Assembly: GCA_002480345.1 (NCBI GenBank)
Contig: DLBY01000030.1
Span: 22,621 to 86,620 of the forward strand
Origin: Phycisphaerales bacterium UBA7812
Lineage (GTDB): Bacteria > Planctomycetota > Phycisphaerae > Phycisphaerales > UBA1924
Length of the DNA stretch: 64,000 nt
Direction: 5' to 3'
The position numbers and the translations under genes are program-made. Under the pieces are notes generated by a model that did not search any database, had not been told where the DNA came from, and saw nothing but the letters and a program-made list of their open reading frames with translations. Shown in pieces: positions 26,408 through 35,243 of the stretch (the stretch's first letter is position 1; each line of letters begins with the position of its first letter).

Positions 26408-26926
26408 TCAGTCCTCGTCGGACGAATCCCCGTCGTCGTCATCGGAGGCGTCCGAATCCGCGGCGCTCTCGTCGCTCGCCGACGCCTCCTCCTCGGGCTC
26501 CGGCGCGCCGAGACGGGCGCCGCTCTTCTTTTCGTTCTCGCCCGCGGCGGCCTTCTCGGCACGCAACTGGGCCTCGGCCGCGAGCCCGTCGCGGTCGTCG
26601 GCGGCGCGTGCCTGGTCCTCGCTCATGTGGTCGGCGCGGATGGTCATGAGGCGCATGATGTGCTCCGAGAGGTTGCACTCGCGCTCGATCCGCTCGATGC
26701 CCTCCGGGGGGCACGCGATGTAGGCGAGGAGATAGACCCCCCGCTTCTGCTTCTCGATCTCGTAGGCGAGGCGACGCTCGTCCCACTTCTTGAGCGCGAG
26801 GATCTCCGCGCCGCCCTTGCCCAGGATCTCGCCGATGTGCTCGACGACGGCGTGCAGATTCGCTGCCTCACCCTGGCTGATGAGGAACATGCATTCGTAG
26901 ATGCGGGTCTCTGTTGCGGTGGCCAT
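26408..26926 (-). CDS. rpsF: 30S ribosomal protein S6 with acidic C-terminal extension
   Basis: S6 binds the central domain of 16S rRNA with S18. The first ~95 residues are normal S6 (YECMFLISQGEAANL, KKWDERRLAYEIEKQKRGVY, IERECNLSEHIMRLMTIRAD). They are followed by about 75 residues of Ala/Glu/Asp/Ser-rich low-complexity tail ending DDDDGDSSDED. Canonical S6 is 95-135 residues. ATG 26926 follows GGAG at seven bases. A reading from 26938 would add four residues without its own ribosome site. rpsR is not next to it. Confidence 0.95.
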   Translation of the reverse strand: MATATETRIYECMFLISQGEAANLHAVVEHIGEILGKGGAEILALKKWDERRLAYEIEKQKRGVYLLAYIACPPEGIERIERECNLSEHIMRLMTIRADHMSEDQARAADDRDGLAAEAQLRAEKAAAGENEKKSGARLGAPEPEEEASASDESAADSDASDDDDGDSSDED

Positions 26927-26980
26927 GGTCAACTCCAATCTCTGTTGCGGTGCGTTGCTTTGTGATGGTCGTGTGCCGGA

Positions 26981-27646
26981 TCAGGCGGTCCATCCCGGAT
27001 GAACATCCGAGGGCGGTCCGCCGTCCTCGCCCGGGCGCTGGTCCGGATGCGTCTCGGGCTCGGGCGTCTTTGACGAGAGACGCTCGTTGAACGCGTTCAT
27101 CGCCGCGTCCACGCCCTCGCCCAGAAGAGTCTCGACCGCTCTCGCGGCCTGAACGATCGAGGACTCGAACGCGGGCCACTCACCTTCCGTGACCCGGCTG
27201 AGCACCCAATCCGCCTGATTCATGAGCTTCGGCTTCTCGCCGATGCCGACGCGGACGCGTGGGTAATCCGCGCCGCCCAGCACCCGGTCGATGTCCTTGA
27301 GCCCGTTGTGCCCCGCGGTCCCCCCCTTGGCGCGCACGCGGATGTGCCCGATAGGAAATGCGAGTTCATCGACCACCACGACGAGGTCCGCCGAAGGGTC
27401 GAGCTTGTAGAAGCGCACGGCCTCGCCCACGGATTGTCCCGAGCGGTTCATGTAGGTCGTGGGCTTCATGAGCAGGCACTTCTCGCCCGCGACGCGCGCC
27501 TCGACGCACGCCGCGTTGAATCGGCTCTTGGGCGTCTCGCCGACCGCGTGGTCGCGAGCGAGCCGGTCCACGACAAGGAACCCGGCGTTGTGCCGGGTCT
27601 TGTCGTACTGGGGACCGGGGTTGCCAAGGCCGACAACGAGTTTCAC
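26981..27646 (-). CDS. pth: Peptidyl-tRNA hydrolase
   Basis: Pth frees tRNA from peptidyl-tRNA dropped by the ribosome. The 221-residue protein carries the family motifs KLVVGLGNPGPQYDKTRHNAGF (read as two pieces, VGLGNPG and TRHNAGF, with catalytic His near 20), LLMKPTTYMNRSG, VVVDELAFPIGHIRVRAKGG and GHNGLKDI. About 25 extra residues follow the conserved end (ETHPDQRPGED). The start is GTG. It lies in the glmU-prs-rplY-pth order known from Bacillus and many other bacteria, 28 bases after rplY. Confidence 0.96.
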   Translation of the reverse strand: MKLVVGLGNPGPQYDKTRHNAGFLVVDRLARDHAVGETPKSRFNAACVEARVAGEKCLLMKPTTYMNRSGQSVGEAVRFYKLDPSADLVVVVDELAFPIGHIRVRAKGGTAGHNGLKDIDRVLGGADYPRVRVGIGEKPKLMNQADWVLSRVTEGEWPAFESSIVQAARAVETLLGEGVDAAMNAFNERLSSKTPEPETHPDQRPGEDGGPPSDVHPGWTA

Positions 27647-27674
27647 GGGCTCACTCCCGAGTCGGGCGGGACGA

Positions 27675-28328
27675 TCAGTCCTCGCCTTCCTCGTCCTTCT
27701 TCTCGGTGATGACTTCCGGTGCCGCCTGGGCCTCCGCCTCGGCGGACTCGTCGGTCTCCTCTTCCAGTTCCTTCTGCTGGATGAGGTTCGCGACGACCGT
27801 GTCGGGATCGGTCAGCAGGACCATCGTGTCCTTGGGCAGCTTGACCTCGCCCGCGTGGATCACATCACCGATGTCCATGTGGGAGACATCGACATCGATC
27901 TCTTCCGGGAGGTTGGTCACGGTGCACTCGAGCTCGAGCTCGGTGATCGGGGTGAGAATCGAGGTGCGGGCCCGCTTCAGACCGGGCGCCTCGCCCACGA
28001 GACGGAGATGCACGCGGACATGCACCCGCTCGTCGAGGTCCACGCGAGCGAGGTCGCAGTGGACCACATTCGTGCCCAGATAATCGAACTGGAGGTCGCG
28101 GAGGAGCACCGTCTCGGTCTCCCCACCCTCGATGTTGAGCGTGTAGACCCGCTCGCCGTCCTCGATCAGCCGGAGGCTCTCCTTCGCGTCCAGCGTGATG
28201 GAGACAGGGTCCTGGCCGTGCCCGTACACCACGGCGGGCAGCCCGCCCTGCTCACGGATCCGGCGGCTGTACCGCGAGCCCGTCCGCTCGCGCTTCTTTG
28301 CCTGCAGCACAGGGGTTTCGTCGCTCAT
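27675..28328 (-). CDS. rplY: 50S ribosomal protein L25 (CTC family)
   Basis: L25/CTC binds 5S rRNA. The 217-residue long form has the N-terminal L25 domain (KKRERTGSRYSRRIREQGGL, PAVVYGHG) and the C-terminal TL5-like beta domain (LECTVTNLPEEIDVDVSHMD, LPKDTMVLLTDPDTVVANL). It ends with an acidic tail (ETDESAEAEAQAAPEV ... EEGED). ATG 28328 follows AGGAACC. It is placed between prs and pth as in the conserved cluster. Confidence 0.95.
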   Translation of the reverse strand: MSDETPVLQAKKRERTGSRYSRRIREQGGLPAVVYGHGQDPVSITLDAKESLRLIEDGERVYTLNIEGGETETVLLRDLQFDYLGTNVVHCDLARVDLDERVHVRVHLRLVGEAPGLKRARTSILTPITELELECTVTNLPEEIDVDVSHMDIGDVIHAGEVKLPKDTMVLLTDPDTVVANLIQQKELEEETDESAEAEAQAAPEVITEKKDEEGED

Positions 28329-28414
28329 GATTCGGTTCCTTTCTCTTGCGATTCTCTCGTCTTTGGTGTTCGGAATTCGGAGTTCGGGCCGGCATCGCCG
28401 GCCCATCCGTGTTC

Positions 28415-29392
28415 TCAGCGTTTCATCTCCGCGCGTCGGAAGATCGCGCTCACCGAGCGGTCCTCGTGGATCCGCCGGATCGCATCGCCCAGGAGCGGGC
28501 CCACACTCAGTTCCACGAGCTTGTCACCGAGGGCCCGCTTCTTGTCGTCGGCAAGCGGGATCGTATCGGTCACGATGACCTTGGAGATCGGGGCGTCCGC
28601 GAGCCGCTCGGCACCGAGCCCGGCGAGAACGGGGTGCGTCGCCGCGACGATCACGCCCTTTGCGCCCTCGTCCATAACGAGCTGCGCCGCCTCGCAGACG
28701 GTGCCGCCCGTCGAGATCATGTCATCGAACATGAGCACCGTCTTGCCCGCGACATCACCGATCAGGTTGCCCGTCTTGACTTCGGACCCACTCAGGCGCT
28801 GCTTGTTGATGATCGCCAGCCCGCCCCTGAGTTCCTGCGCCAGCCCCTCCGCGACCTTGACATTCCCGACATCCGGGCTCACGAGGCACAGGTCGCCCAG
28901 CTTGTCGCGGATCGATTCAAAGTAGTCGAGGAAGACCTCGGTCGCGGACAGGTGGTCCAGCGGAAGATCGAAGAACCCCTGGATCTGCGCCGCGTGCAGA
29001 TCGATCGTGATCACCCGGTCCGCGCCGCTCGCGGTGATCATGTTCGCGACCAGCTTCGCGGTGATGGGCGTACGCCCCTCGCTCTTGCGGTCCTGCCGCG
29101 CGTAGCCGTAGTACGGGATCACAAGAGTCATCCGCCTCGCCGACGCGCGGCGCAGGCAGTCGATGAAGATCAGCAACTCCATCAGGTTGTCGTTCACCGG
29201 TGCGCAGGTGGAGCTGATGACGAAACAATCCCGCCCGCGAACATCCTCCTCGAGCTTGACGAGGAGTTCCCCGTCCGGGAAGACCTGGGTGCGCGCATCG
29301 CCCAGGGGAAGGCCCATGTGGCGGCACACCTTTTCGGCCAGCGGCTTGCTGTTCCGCCCCGCGAAGATCCGCATCCCGCGTGATTCGCCCAT
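28415..29392 (-). CDS. prs: Ribose-phosphate pyrophosphokinase
   Basis: PRPP synthase makes PRPP from ribose 5-phosphate and ATP for nucleotides, His and Trp. The 325-residue class I enzyme shows RIFAGRNSKPLAEKVC, the catalytic flexible loop region YYGYARQDRKSEGRTPITAK, the metal and phosphate site DLHAAQIQGFF, and the PRPP loop MFDDMISTGGTV (usually DDMIDTAGT). ATG 29392 begins two bases after the glmU stop, with its ribosome site GGGAGG inside the end of glmU. Translation of the two is therefore probably coupled. Confidence 0.96.
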   Translation of the reverse strand: MGESRGMRIFAGRNSKPLAEKVCRHMGLPLGDARTQVFPDGELLVKLEEDVRGRDCFVISSTCAPVNDNLMELLIFIDCLRRASARRMTLVIPYYGYARQDRKSEGRTPITAKLVANMITASGADRVITIDLHAAQIQGFFDLPLDHLSATEVFLDYFESIRDKLGDLCLVSPDVGNVKVAEGLAQELRGGLAIINKQRLSGSEVKTGNLIGDVAGKTVLMFDDMISTGGTVCEAAQLVMDEGAKGVIVAATHPVLAGLGAERLADAPISKVIVTDTIPLADDKKRALGDKLVELSVGPLLGDAIRRIHEDRSVSAIFRRAEMKR

Positions 29393-29394
29393 GG

Positions 29395-30201
29395 TCAGCC
29401 TCCCTTTCCGCCGCTCGCGTCCGCGTGCCGGGCGCGGTAGATCGCGTCGACCTCCGCAAGGTGCCCGGGCGTGTTGATGCTGAGGATGTCCTCGGGGGGC
29501 ACCGCGTCGATCACCTCGACCCGCTCGCCCGCCCGCAGCAAAAGCTCGGGCACATCGGTGATGTAGTACTCGCCGCTCACCTCGTTTCGCTCGACCTTCT
29601 CGAGCGCAGAGAACAGGTGCGGAACGCTGAAGCAGTAGTAGCTCGGGTTCACCTCGCGGATCGCCAGTTCCGTCTCCGTCGCGTTCTTCTGTTCAACGAT
29701 CCGGAGGAACGCGCCCGCATCGTCGCGCACGATCCGCCCGTACCCAGTCGGATCGTCGATCACGCTCGTCGCGAGCGCCGCCGCGGCACCCGCGTCCCGA
29801 TGCCGCGCCAGCAGCGTCCGGAGCGTCTCGGGACGGATCAGCGGCCCGTCCCCTGCGAGCACGAACGCGTCGTGCGGATCGCCCGAGCCGAGCACATCCT
29901 CGTACGCGTCGCGGGCGCAGGCGACCGCATGCCCCGTGCCGTGCTGCTCGCTCTGGACCGCGAATTCGACGGCGTCCCCGAACCCGCTCAGCGCGTCGCG
30001 GACGAGTTCCTGCTTGTAGCCCACCACCGCCACGACCCGCTCGCAACCCGCCTCGAGGCACGCGTCCACCACGGCGCAGACCATGGGCCGCCCGCCCACT
30101 TCGTGGCAGACCTTGGGCAGATCGCTCTGCATGCGCGTGCCTTTGCCCGCCGCGAGGACGATCGCCGAGAGACCCCGTTGTCCGTTGGTGCTGCCTGCCA
30201 T
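29395..30201 (-). CDS. glmU: UDP-GlcNAc pyrophosphorylase-type nucleotidyltransferase (GlmU N-domain only)
   Basis: The protein (about 268 residues) is the uridylyltransferase half of GlmU. It has the signature IVLAAGKGTRMQSDLPKVCH, QHGTGHAVACA, AGDGPLIRPETL, GYGRIVRDD, VNPSYYCF and GEYYITDVPEL. It would make UDP-GlcNAc from GlcNAc 1-phosphate for peptidoglycan and LPS. The C-terminal left-handed beta-helix acetyltransferase half found in the normal ~450-residue GlmU is absent, so the acetylation must be done by another protein. It leads the glmU-prs-rplY-pth group and lies 31 bases after tRNA-Gln. The start is uncertain: ATG 30201 or GTG 30210, both with weak ribosome sites. Confidence 0.88.
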   Translation of the reverse strand: MAGSTNGQRGLSAIVLAAGKGTRMQSDLPKVCHEVGGRPMVCAVVDACLEAGCERVVAVVGYKQELVRDALSGFGDAVEFAVQSEQHGTGHAVACARDAYEDVLGSGDPHDAFVLAGDGPLIRPETLRTLLARHRDAGAAAALATSVIDDPTGYGRIVRDDAGAFLRIVEQKNATETELAIREVNPSYYCFSVPHLFSALEKVERNEVSGEYYITDVPELLLRAGERVEVIDAVPPEDILSINTPGHLAEVDAIYRARHADASGGKGG

Positions 30202-30231
30202 GCTCAGCACGGCTCAGCCCGCCGCGTCGAA

Positions 30232-30303
30232 TTTCCCCGCAAGGACTCGAACCTTGACTAGATGTACCAAAAACACCTGTGCTGCCAATTACACCACGGG
30301 GAA
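30232..30303 (-). tRNA. tRNA-Gln (anticodon TTG)
   Basis: The 72-nt cloverleaf on the minus strand has acceptor TTCCCCG/CGGGGAA, the D-arm TGGTGTAATTGGCAGCAC typical of tRNA-Gln, an anticodon loop TTTTGGT giving TTG, and T-arm CAAGG-TTCGAGT-CCTTG. No CCA is encoded. It lies just upstream of glmU on the same strand. Confidence 0.95.
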
Positions 30304-30690
30304 GTCGTTTTCGGTGACGCGGGGGGCTGAGCCGACTCCTGCTTTCAAGGCCGACGAGAACGCCGGCGATGCATCCGAACCTGCTGCGCGGTCCGGACGA
30401 CCCCACACCCGTCCGAGGGCGAGGCATCGCAGGAGCCGCGGCACGACGCGGGATCTCGGCACGCGCCGAGACCCGCTTGGAACAGCACCCCCCGCTGCCG
30501 CGTGGGTCCGATTCGAGAACCGGTCCCCGCCGGGAAGCACCTGCCCACGCCTCGGGCCCGCCGCAGCCGCGACGAGACCGTCCGTCATGGGCGGTTCCGC
30601 ATGAGCATCGAGTTTAGGTCGCCTGTCGGGACGGGACCAGCGGCCCGCTCCCCGGGACGGTCGATGCCCCAACCCGCTGCGACCCCCGCT
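30304..30690. other. Intergenic region without a recognised gene
   Basis: This 387-base gap runs between tRNA-Gln and the end of the SWIM-domain gene. Open frames here on both strands are short, overlap each other and have no start signal or coding bias. It probably contains the tRNA-Gln/glmU promoter near 30310-30360. No hairpin terminator or RNA was recognised. Confidence 0.5.
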
Positions 30691-31761
30691 TCAATCCCTC
30701 TTCAGGGGACGGGCGGTGGCGCGCGGACGCGCCTTGGGCCGTTCGGGCTCGGCCTGTTTCTGTTCGGGCTCCGGCTGGGCCTGGGCCTCCGCCTCTCGAC
30801 TCGGCGGATCTTCGGACCCCACATCAGGGTCGTCCGCCTCGATCGCGTCCCGCCCGATCAGGTCGTAGCAGGTCGCGAGCAGCCCGACAAGCGGAAACCG
30901 GCTCTCCTGGAACGGGCTGGGCCCCAACCGACGCAGCAGCGGATGGCTGACCTCGGGAGGTTCCACCGGGACGCTCGGCATCGGCCCGCGCCTCGGCGCG
31001 CGCCAGAAACCCTGCACCGACTGCTCGAGTGATGGCGCGGGCGTGTCGCTCAGGCCCGAGACATGCGCGGCGTAGACCGGCTGCGGGCCCGGCCCGAGGG
31101 TCGCCATCGCGCGCACATCGCGCAGCCCCTCGACGAGATGGTCACGCGGGATGCCCCTCAGTTCGAACACGAGGAACGGATCATCGGCAAGCTTCTCTCC
31201 GAGCAGCGCCGCGACACACACCGCGTGCTTGCACCAGGGCTTGTTCTCCTCCTTGCACGAGCACGAAAGCTCGATGTCTTCCTCGCTCGAAGGAAACAGG
31301 TGGAGCCCGATGGGAACGAACACATCCTCGATGCTGGGGGGCAATTCGCCCGCGAGCAGCTTCGCCGCGTACCTCGACTGATCACCCAGCGCCTGGATGA
31401 CCTGCGCCGCCTCCTCGTGCGAATACGCGGGGAGGCTGACCGAAGTCGCGTAGGGCCTGCTCCGCCGGCCCTGCACCGACGCTTCCGCTTTCCCGCCCTC
31501 GAAGCTGATCCGCCTTGTCTGCCCGCCGCGGGCGTACTCCAGACCCTCTTTCAGCGTCTCTCCGTCGGCCGCCTGCTCACAGATGCGCCAGAGCCTCTGC
31601 TCGGCCCACGCATCCGGATCCCCTTCCTTGCGCTTCATGCGCACGCCGCCGCGCACGCGCCTGGGGTTCTGGGGGAGCTTCGTCTCCCGGCGGTACGGGC
31701 CCTCGGGCTTGCCCGCCGCGCCGGTGGTCCCGGGCTTCTTGGCATCGTCCGCGGCGCTCAA
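30691..31761 (-). CDS. SWIM zinc-finger protein paired with an SNF2 ATPase
   Basis: This 356-residue protein has a SWIM motif (CSCKEENKPWCKHAVCVAALL: two Cys, then Cys and His) near residues 160-178. SWIM fingers bind DNA or protein, and in bacteria they are often encoded beside SNF2-type ATPases. The C-terminus is a Pro/Glu/Ala-rich, basic low-complexity tail. The start is inferred as TTG 31761, which overlaps the upstream SNF2 stop (TTGA), fits translational coupling, and lets the N-terminal basic region be included. The pair likely acts together on chromatin or DNA repair, but the target is unknown. Confidence 0.85.
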   Translation of the reverse strand: MSAADDAKKPGTTGAAGKPEGPYRRETKLPQNPRRVRGGVRMKRKEGDPDAWAEQRLWRICEQAADGETLKEGLEYARGGQTRRISFEGGKAEASVQGRRSRPYATSVSLPAYSHEEAAQVIQALGDQSRYAAKLLAGELPPSIEDVFVPIGLHLFPSSEEDIELSCSCKEENKPWCKHAVCVAALLGEKLADDPFLVFELRGIPRDHLVEGLRDVRAMATLGPGPQPVYAAHVSGLSDTPAPSLEQSVQGFWRAPRRGPMPSVPVEPPEVSHPLLRRLGPSPFQESRFPLVGLLATCYDLIGRDAIEADDPDVGSEDPPSREAEAQAQPEPEQKQAEPERPKARPRATARPLKRD

Positions 31762-34700
31762 ATCTCGTCTCCGATCGCGTCGGCGCGCAGGGTCAGGATG
31801 TCGCGGAGCTGGCTGGTATCGAGCTCGGTGAGCCAGCGCTCGCCGGCACCGATGATGTTCTCCGCGAGTTCGGTCTTCGCCTCGATCATCTCGTCGATCC
31901 GCTCCTCGAGCGTGCCCCGGACGACGAACTTGTGCACATGCACCGTGCGGGTCTGCCCGATCCGGTACGCACGGTCCGTCGCCTGGTTCTCCACAGCGGG
32001 GTTCCACCAGCGGTCGAAGTGGAACACATGCGTCGCGGCGGTGAGGTTCAGGCCCACGCCGCCCGCCTTCAGGCTCACGATGAGGATCGGGACATCACCC
32101 TGGGGGTTCTGGAATTCCTCGACCATCTTCTCGCGCGCTTTCTGCGGCGTCCCGCCGTGCAGGAAAAGCACGCCCCGCCCCAGGTGCTGGCGCAGCATCG
32201 CGGCGAGCAGATGCCCCATCTGCCTGAACTGGGTGAAGATGAGGCAGCGTTCACCCTCGCTGAGCACCTCGTCGACCATCTCCATGAGGCGGGTGCACTT
32301 TCCGCTCCGCGAGGGGTTGGGCGCCCCGCCGCCCTCGCCCACGGTCTCCTTGAGCAGCTGCGCCGGGTGATTGCAGATCTGCTTGAGCTTGATCAGCGCC
32401 GCAAGGACGAGACCACGCCTGTGGATCCCCTCGCTCTCCTCCACCGCGTGCAGCATCCGGTTCACGCAGTTCTCGTACAGCTCCGCCTGCTCGCTGGTCA
32501 GGTGCGTGTATTCGCGCGTCTCCAGCTTCTCGGGGAGGTCGGCCGCGATCGTCGGGTCGGTCTTCGTGCGCCGCAGGATGAACGGGCGGACAAGCCCCCT
32601 GAGCTGCTCGCTACGGGTCTGATCGCGGTACCGCTCGATGGGCTGGCTGAACCGCTTCCGGAATTCCCCGCTCGACCCCAGGAAGCCGGGATTGAGAAAC
32701 TCCATGATCGACCAGAGCTCGCTGAGGCGGTTCTCAACGGGCGTGCCCGTCAACGCGATCCGCTTGTCCGCGTTCAGCGAGCGGATCGCGACCGACTGCT
32801 TGGCCGCAGGGTTCTTGATGAACTGCGCCTCGTCGACGACCAGCCGGCCCCAATGGACACGCTCGAGCAGCTCCCGGTCCCGGTTCGCGAGCGCGAATGT
32901 CGTGATCACACAGTCGTGCGAGCTCGCGGCCTCGACGAGCTCGTCGCCCTGCTTGCGGTCCAGCCCGTGGTGGACCAGCACCCGGAGGTCGGGCGCGAAC
33001 CGCTGGGCCTCCTTGAGCCAGTTGCCGACGACCGACATCGGCACGACGAGCAGGGTCGGACGCACCGTCTCGCCCTGCCCTTTCGCGACCTCTCGCTCGT
33101 GGGTCAGCAGCGCGAGCAGTTGCACCGTCTTGCCGAGGCCCATGTCGTCCGCGAGGCAGCACCCGAACCCGAACTGCTCGAGGAACGCCATCCACGAGAG
33201 GCCCCGCGCTTGGTACGGCCGCAGCGTGCCTCGGAAATTGTCGGGCGCATCGATCTCGGGGAGCGTCGTCCGGACGGGGTTGCCCTGCTCGTCTTTCCCA
33301 CCTCCGAGGATCGAGGACACCCACCCCGTCGCCTCGACACCCAGCACATGGAGCCCGATCTTCTTCGCGTCGGCGCCGAAGGCCATGCGCAGCGCTTCGC
33401 CCAGCGCCATCTCCCCGCCGGGGTTGGTGCGGATGAACTCCACCGCGGCCTCGACATCCTCGGGGCGGATCTCCACCCACCGGCCATCGATGCGCACCAG
33501 CGGTTGCTTCTGCGATGCGAGCTGCTCGAACTCGTGGAGGCTCAGCGTCGTGCCGCCCACCGCGATATCCCACTGGTAGCCGACGAGCGAAGTGAGCCCG
33601 AGCCTGGGTGCCGCGGCGTCCGCCGAGCCTTCGGCGCCCTCGAAATCCATGTCCTCGCTCTCGATGCGGAGCCTCGCACCGAGACGCCCGACGGGTGAAT
33701 CCCACCACGCCGGCGTTTCGACCGCGAACCCCGATTCGAGCAGGATGGGCTTGATCTCGCGGAGGAAGGTGTACGCCTCCTTGGTCTCGAGCAGCACCTC
33801 GATGGGCTCCGCTTCGTCGAGCGCCCGCTCGAGCGGCGGGCAGTACCGGCTGGCGCGCCCCAACTCCGCGAGCAGCAGCTCGGGAGGCGAATCGAGCTGC
33901 AGACCCTCCACGATCACGCTGTCCCGACCGAACGACCAGATATCCACCGCATCGACGACCACATGCTCGTTCTCGGTGTTCTGCAGATGGAGGCTCAGCG
34001 ACCAGCGGACGCTGTCGGGCGGGGGACCGTCGACGCCCTCGAGCGCCTCTTCCAGAGGCTCGTTGAGCCGAAGCAGCAAACGCCAGGTCGTGCTCTGCCC
34101 CTGCTCCTCGAGCGATCCCACCCAACGCCGGATCCGGCGCGTCATCTCCGAACGGGTGGGCTCCACGGCACGGACCGCGTGCTCCTCGCCAAGCAGCCCG
34201 CTGAGCCAGGCGATCTGCACATCCGTCGGGTCGCGCCCGTCGATGGTGTCGGTCATCTCCTCGCGGATGAGCGTCGCCCGGCACGCGGTGTCGATGAACC
34301 CATCGAGCACGCTCTGGATGATCGCCCATCCGTCATGCTCGCTGTCGTCGATCGCGGCGCGGGCCGCGGGGGGCATGAGCGCCGCGAGGGCGAGCACCCG
34401 TTCCTTGGTCGCCCCGTCGCCCAGCCAGGCCATCCAGCCTCCGCTCAGATCCGCCTGATCCTGGTAGAGCATGGGGAGGAATCGTTGCTGCGCGAGCAGG
34501 TGGTGCGCGAGGACCCCGAGTGTCGCGTAGAACTCGATCGTCTCCCCAACCACAACGCGGTCGCCCCCGCCCGCCTCGTTCTCGCGCTCGAGAAGGGCAT
34601 CGAAGACCGCCCGGTACCGATCGAAGGGCACCTCGACCGCATCGACCGTGACCTCGCGGAGCGTCAGCCCACCCCCGTTCTCATCGTCGGAGATCGGAGA

Positions 34701-34997
34701 GAGCGTTTCAGCGTCCAGCCCCGTTTCGAAGGCCAGTTGCTCACTCGGGAGCACACGCGACGCGCCGCCCTCCGCGGGGAGGAGGAGCCGAACACGACGG
34801 GAGCCGCCCGCCTGATCACCGACAACGGAGGCCAGGCGATCCGCGCCGATCGAGAAGGCGTGTTCGTCCGATTCGCCCCCCCCACCCGCGGCCCTCAACG
34901 CACCCGCGGATTCGCCCCAGACGAGCACGGTTCGATCCGAAAAGCACGCGTGCAGCACGAGCGTGTCTGCTTGGAGCACCGCCCCGCTGTCGGTCAT
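31758..34997 (-). CDS. SNF2-family DEAD/DEAH-box ATPase (Swi2/Snf2 helicase-like)
   Basis: This 1079-residue protein has an N-terminal SNF2-associated region of about 500 residues. The two RecA-like lobes follow: Walker A DDMGLGKTVQLLAL (about 617), motif II VVDEAQFIKNP (DEAQ, about 720), ALTGTPVENRLSELWSIMEF, then LIFTQFRQMGHLL, VSLKAGGVGLNLTAATHVFH, and HFDRWWNPAVENQATDRAYR (motif VI, shown as two pieces). All ATPase motifs are intact, so it should translocate on double-stranded DNA and remodel protein-DNA complexes. ATG 34997 has AAGGAGG ten bases upstream. Its stop overlaps the SWIM gene start. It is not linked to a restriction system here. Confidence 0.94.
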   Translation of the reverse strand: MTDSGAVLQADTLVLHACFSDRTVLVWGESAGALRAAGGGGESDEHAFSIGADRLASVVGDQAGGSRRVRLLLPAEGGASRVLPSEQLAFETGLDAETLSPISDDENGGGLTLREVTVDAVEVPFDRYRAVFDALLERENEAGGGDRVVVGETIEFYATLGVLAHHLLAQQRFLPMLYQDQADLSGGWMAWLGDGATKERVLALAALMPPAARAAIDDSEHDGWAIIQSVLDGFIDTACRATLIREEMTDTIDGRDPTDVQIAWLSGLLGEEHAVRAVEPTRSEMTRRIRRWVGSLEEQGQSTTWRLLLRLNEPLEEALEGVDGPPPDSVRWSLSLHLQNTENEHVVVDAVDIWSFGRDSVIVEGLQLDSPPELLLAELGRASRYCPPLERALDEAEPIEVLLETKEAYTFLREIKPILLESGFAVETPAWWDSPVGRLGARLRIESEDMDFEGAEGSADAAAPRLGLTSLVGYQWDIAVGGTTLSLHEFEQLASQKQPLVRIDGRWVEIRPEDVEAAVEFIRTNPGGEMALGEALRMAFGADAKKIGLHVLGVEATGWVSSILGGGKDEQGNPVRTTLPEIDAPDNFRGTLRPYQARGLSWMAFLEQFGFGCCLADDMGLGKTVQLLALLTHEREVAKGQGETVRPTLLVVPMSVVGNWLKEAQRFAPDLRVLVHHGLDRKQGDELVEAASSHDCVITTFALANRDRELLERVHWGRLVVDEAQFIKNPAAKQSVAIRSLNADKRIALTGTPVENRLSELWSIMEFLNPGFLGSSGEFRKRFSQPIERYRDQTRSEQLRGLVRPFILRRTKTDPTIAADLPEKLETREYTHLTSEQAELYENCVNRMLHAVEESEGIHRRGLVLAALIKLKQICNHPAQLLKETVGEGGGAPNPSRSGKCTRLMEMVDEVLSEGERCLIFTQFRQMGHLLAAMLRQHLGRGVLFLHGGTPQKAREKMVEEFQNPQGDVPILIVSLKAGGVGLNLTAATHVFHFDRWWNPAVENQATDRAYRIGQTRTVHVHKFVVRGTLEERIDEMIEAKTELAENIIGAGERWLTELDTSQLRDILTLRADAIGDEI

Positions 34998-35118
34998 GCG
35001 TCGATCCCTCCTTGGTGCACGATTCCCGAAGGCGTCCTTTCGGAGCGGGCCCGGACCCGCCCCCCGGGCCCGCCGTGCCCGTCTGCCGAGGCACCGGGAA
35101 CGCGTCCCGGCGTTCAAA

Positions 35119-35191
35119 TAGGGGCGGAGGGACTCGAACCCCCGACCAATGGATTAAAAGTCCACTGCTCTACCGACTGAGCTACGCCCCC
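35119..35191 (-). tRNA. tRNA-Lys (anticodon TTT)
   Basis: The 73-nt cloverleaf has acceptor GGGGGCG/CGCCCCT (a G-U at the first pair), D-arm TAGCTCAGTCGGTAGAGC, anticodon loop CTTTTAA giving TTT, and T-loop TTCGAGT. CCA is not encoded. Confidence 0.95.
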
Positions 35192-35243
35192 GGGGACCGG
35201 GACAATAGGACCTCCCCGGGCTCATCGCCCACTTTTCGATCGA

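Noticed and set aside
30289..30672. 127-codon minus-strand frame downstream of the SWIM gene
   Set aside because: Arg/Gly/Pro-rich, overlaps the tRNA-Gln flank, and competing frames exist on both strands; nothing supports translation.
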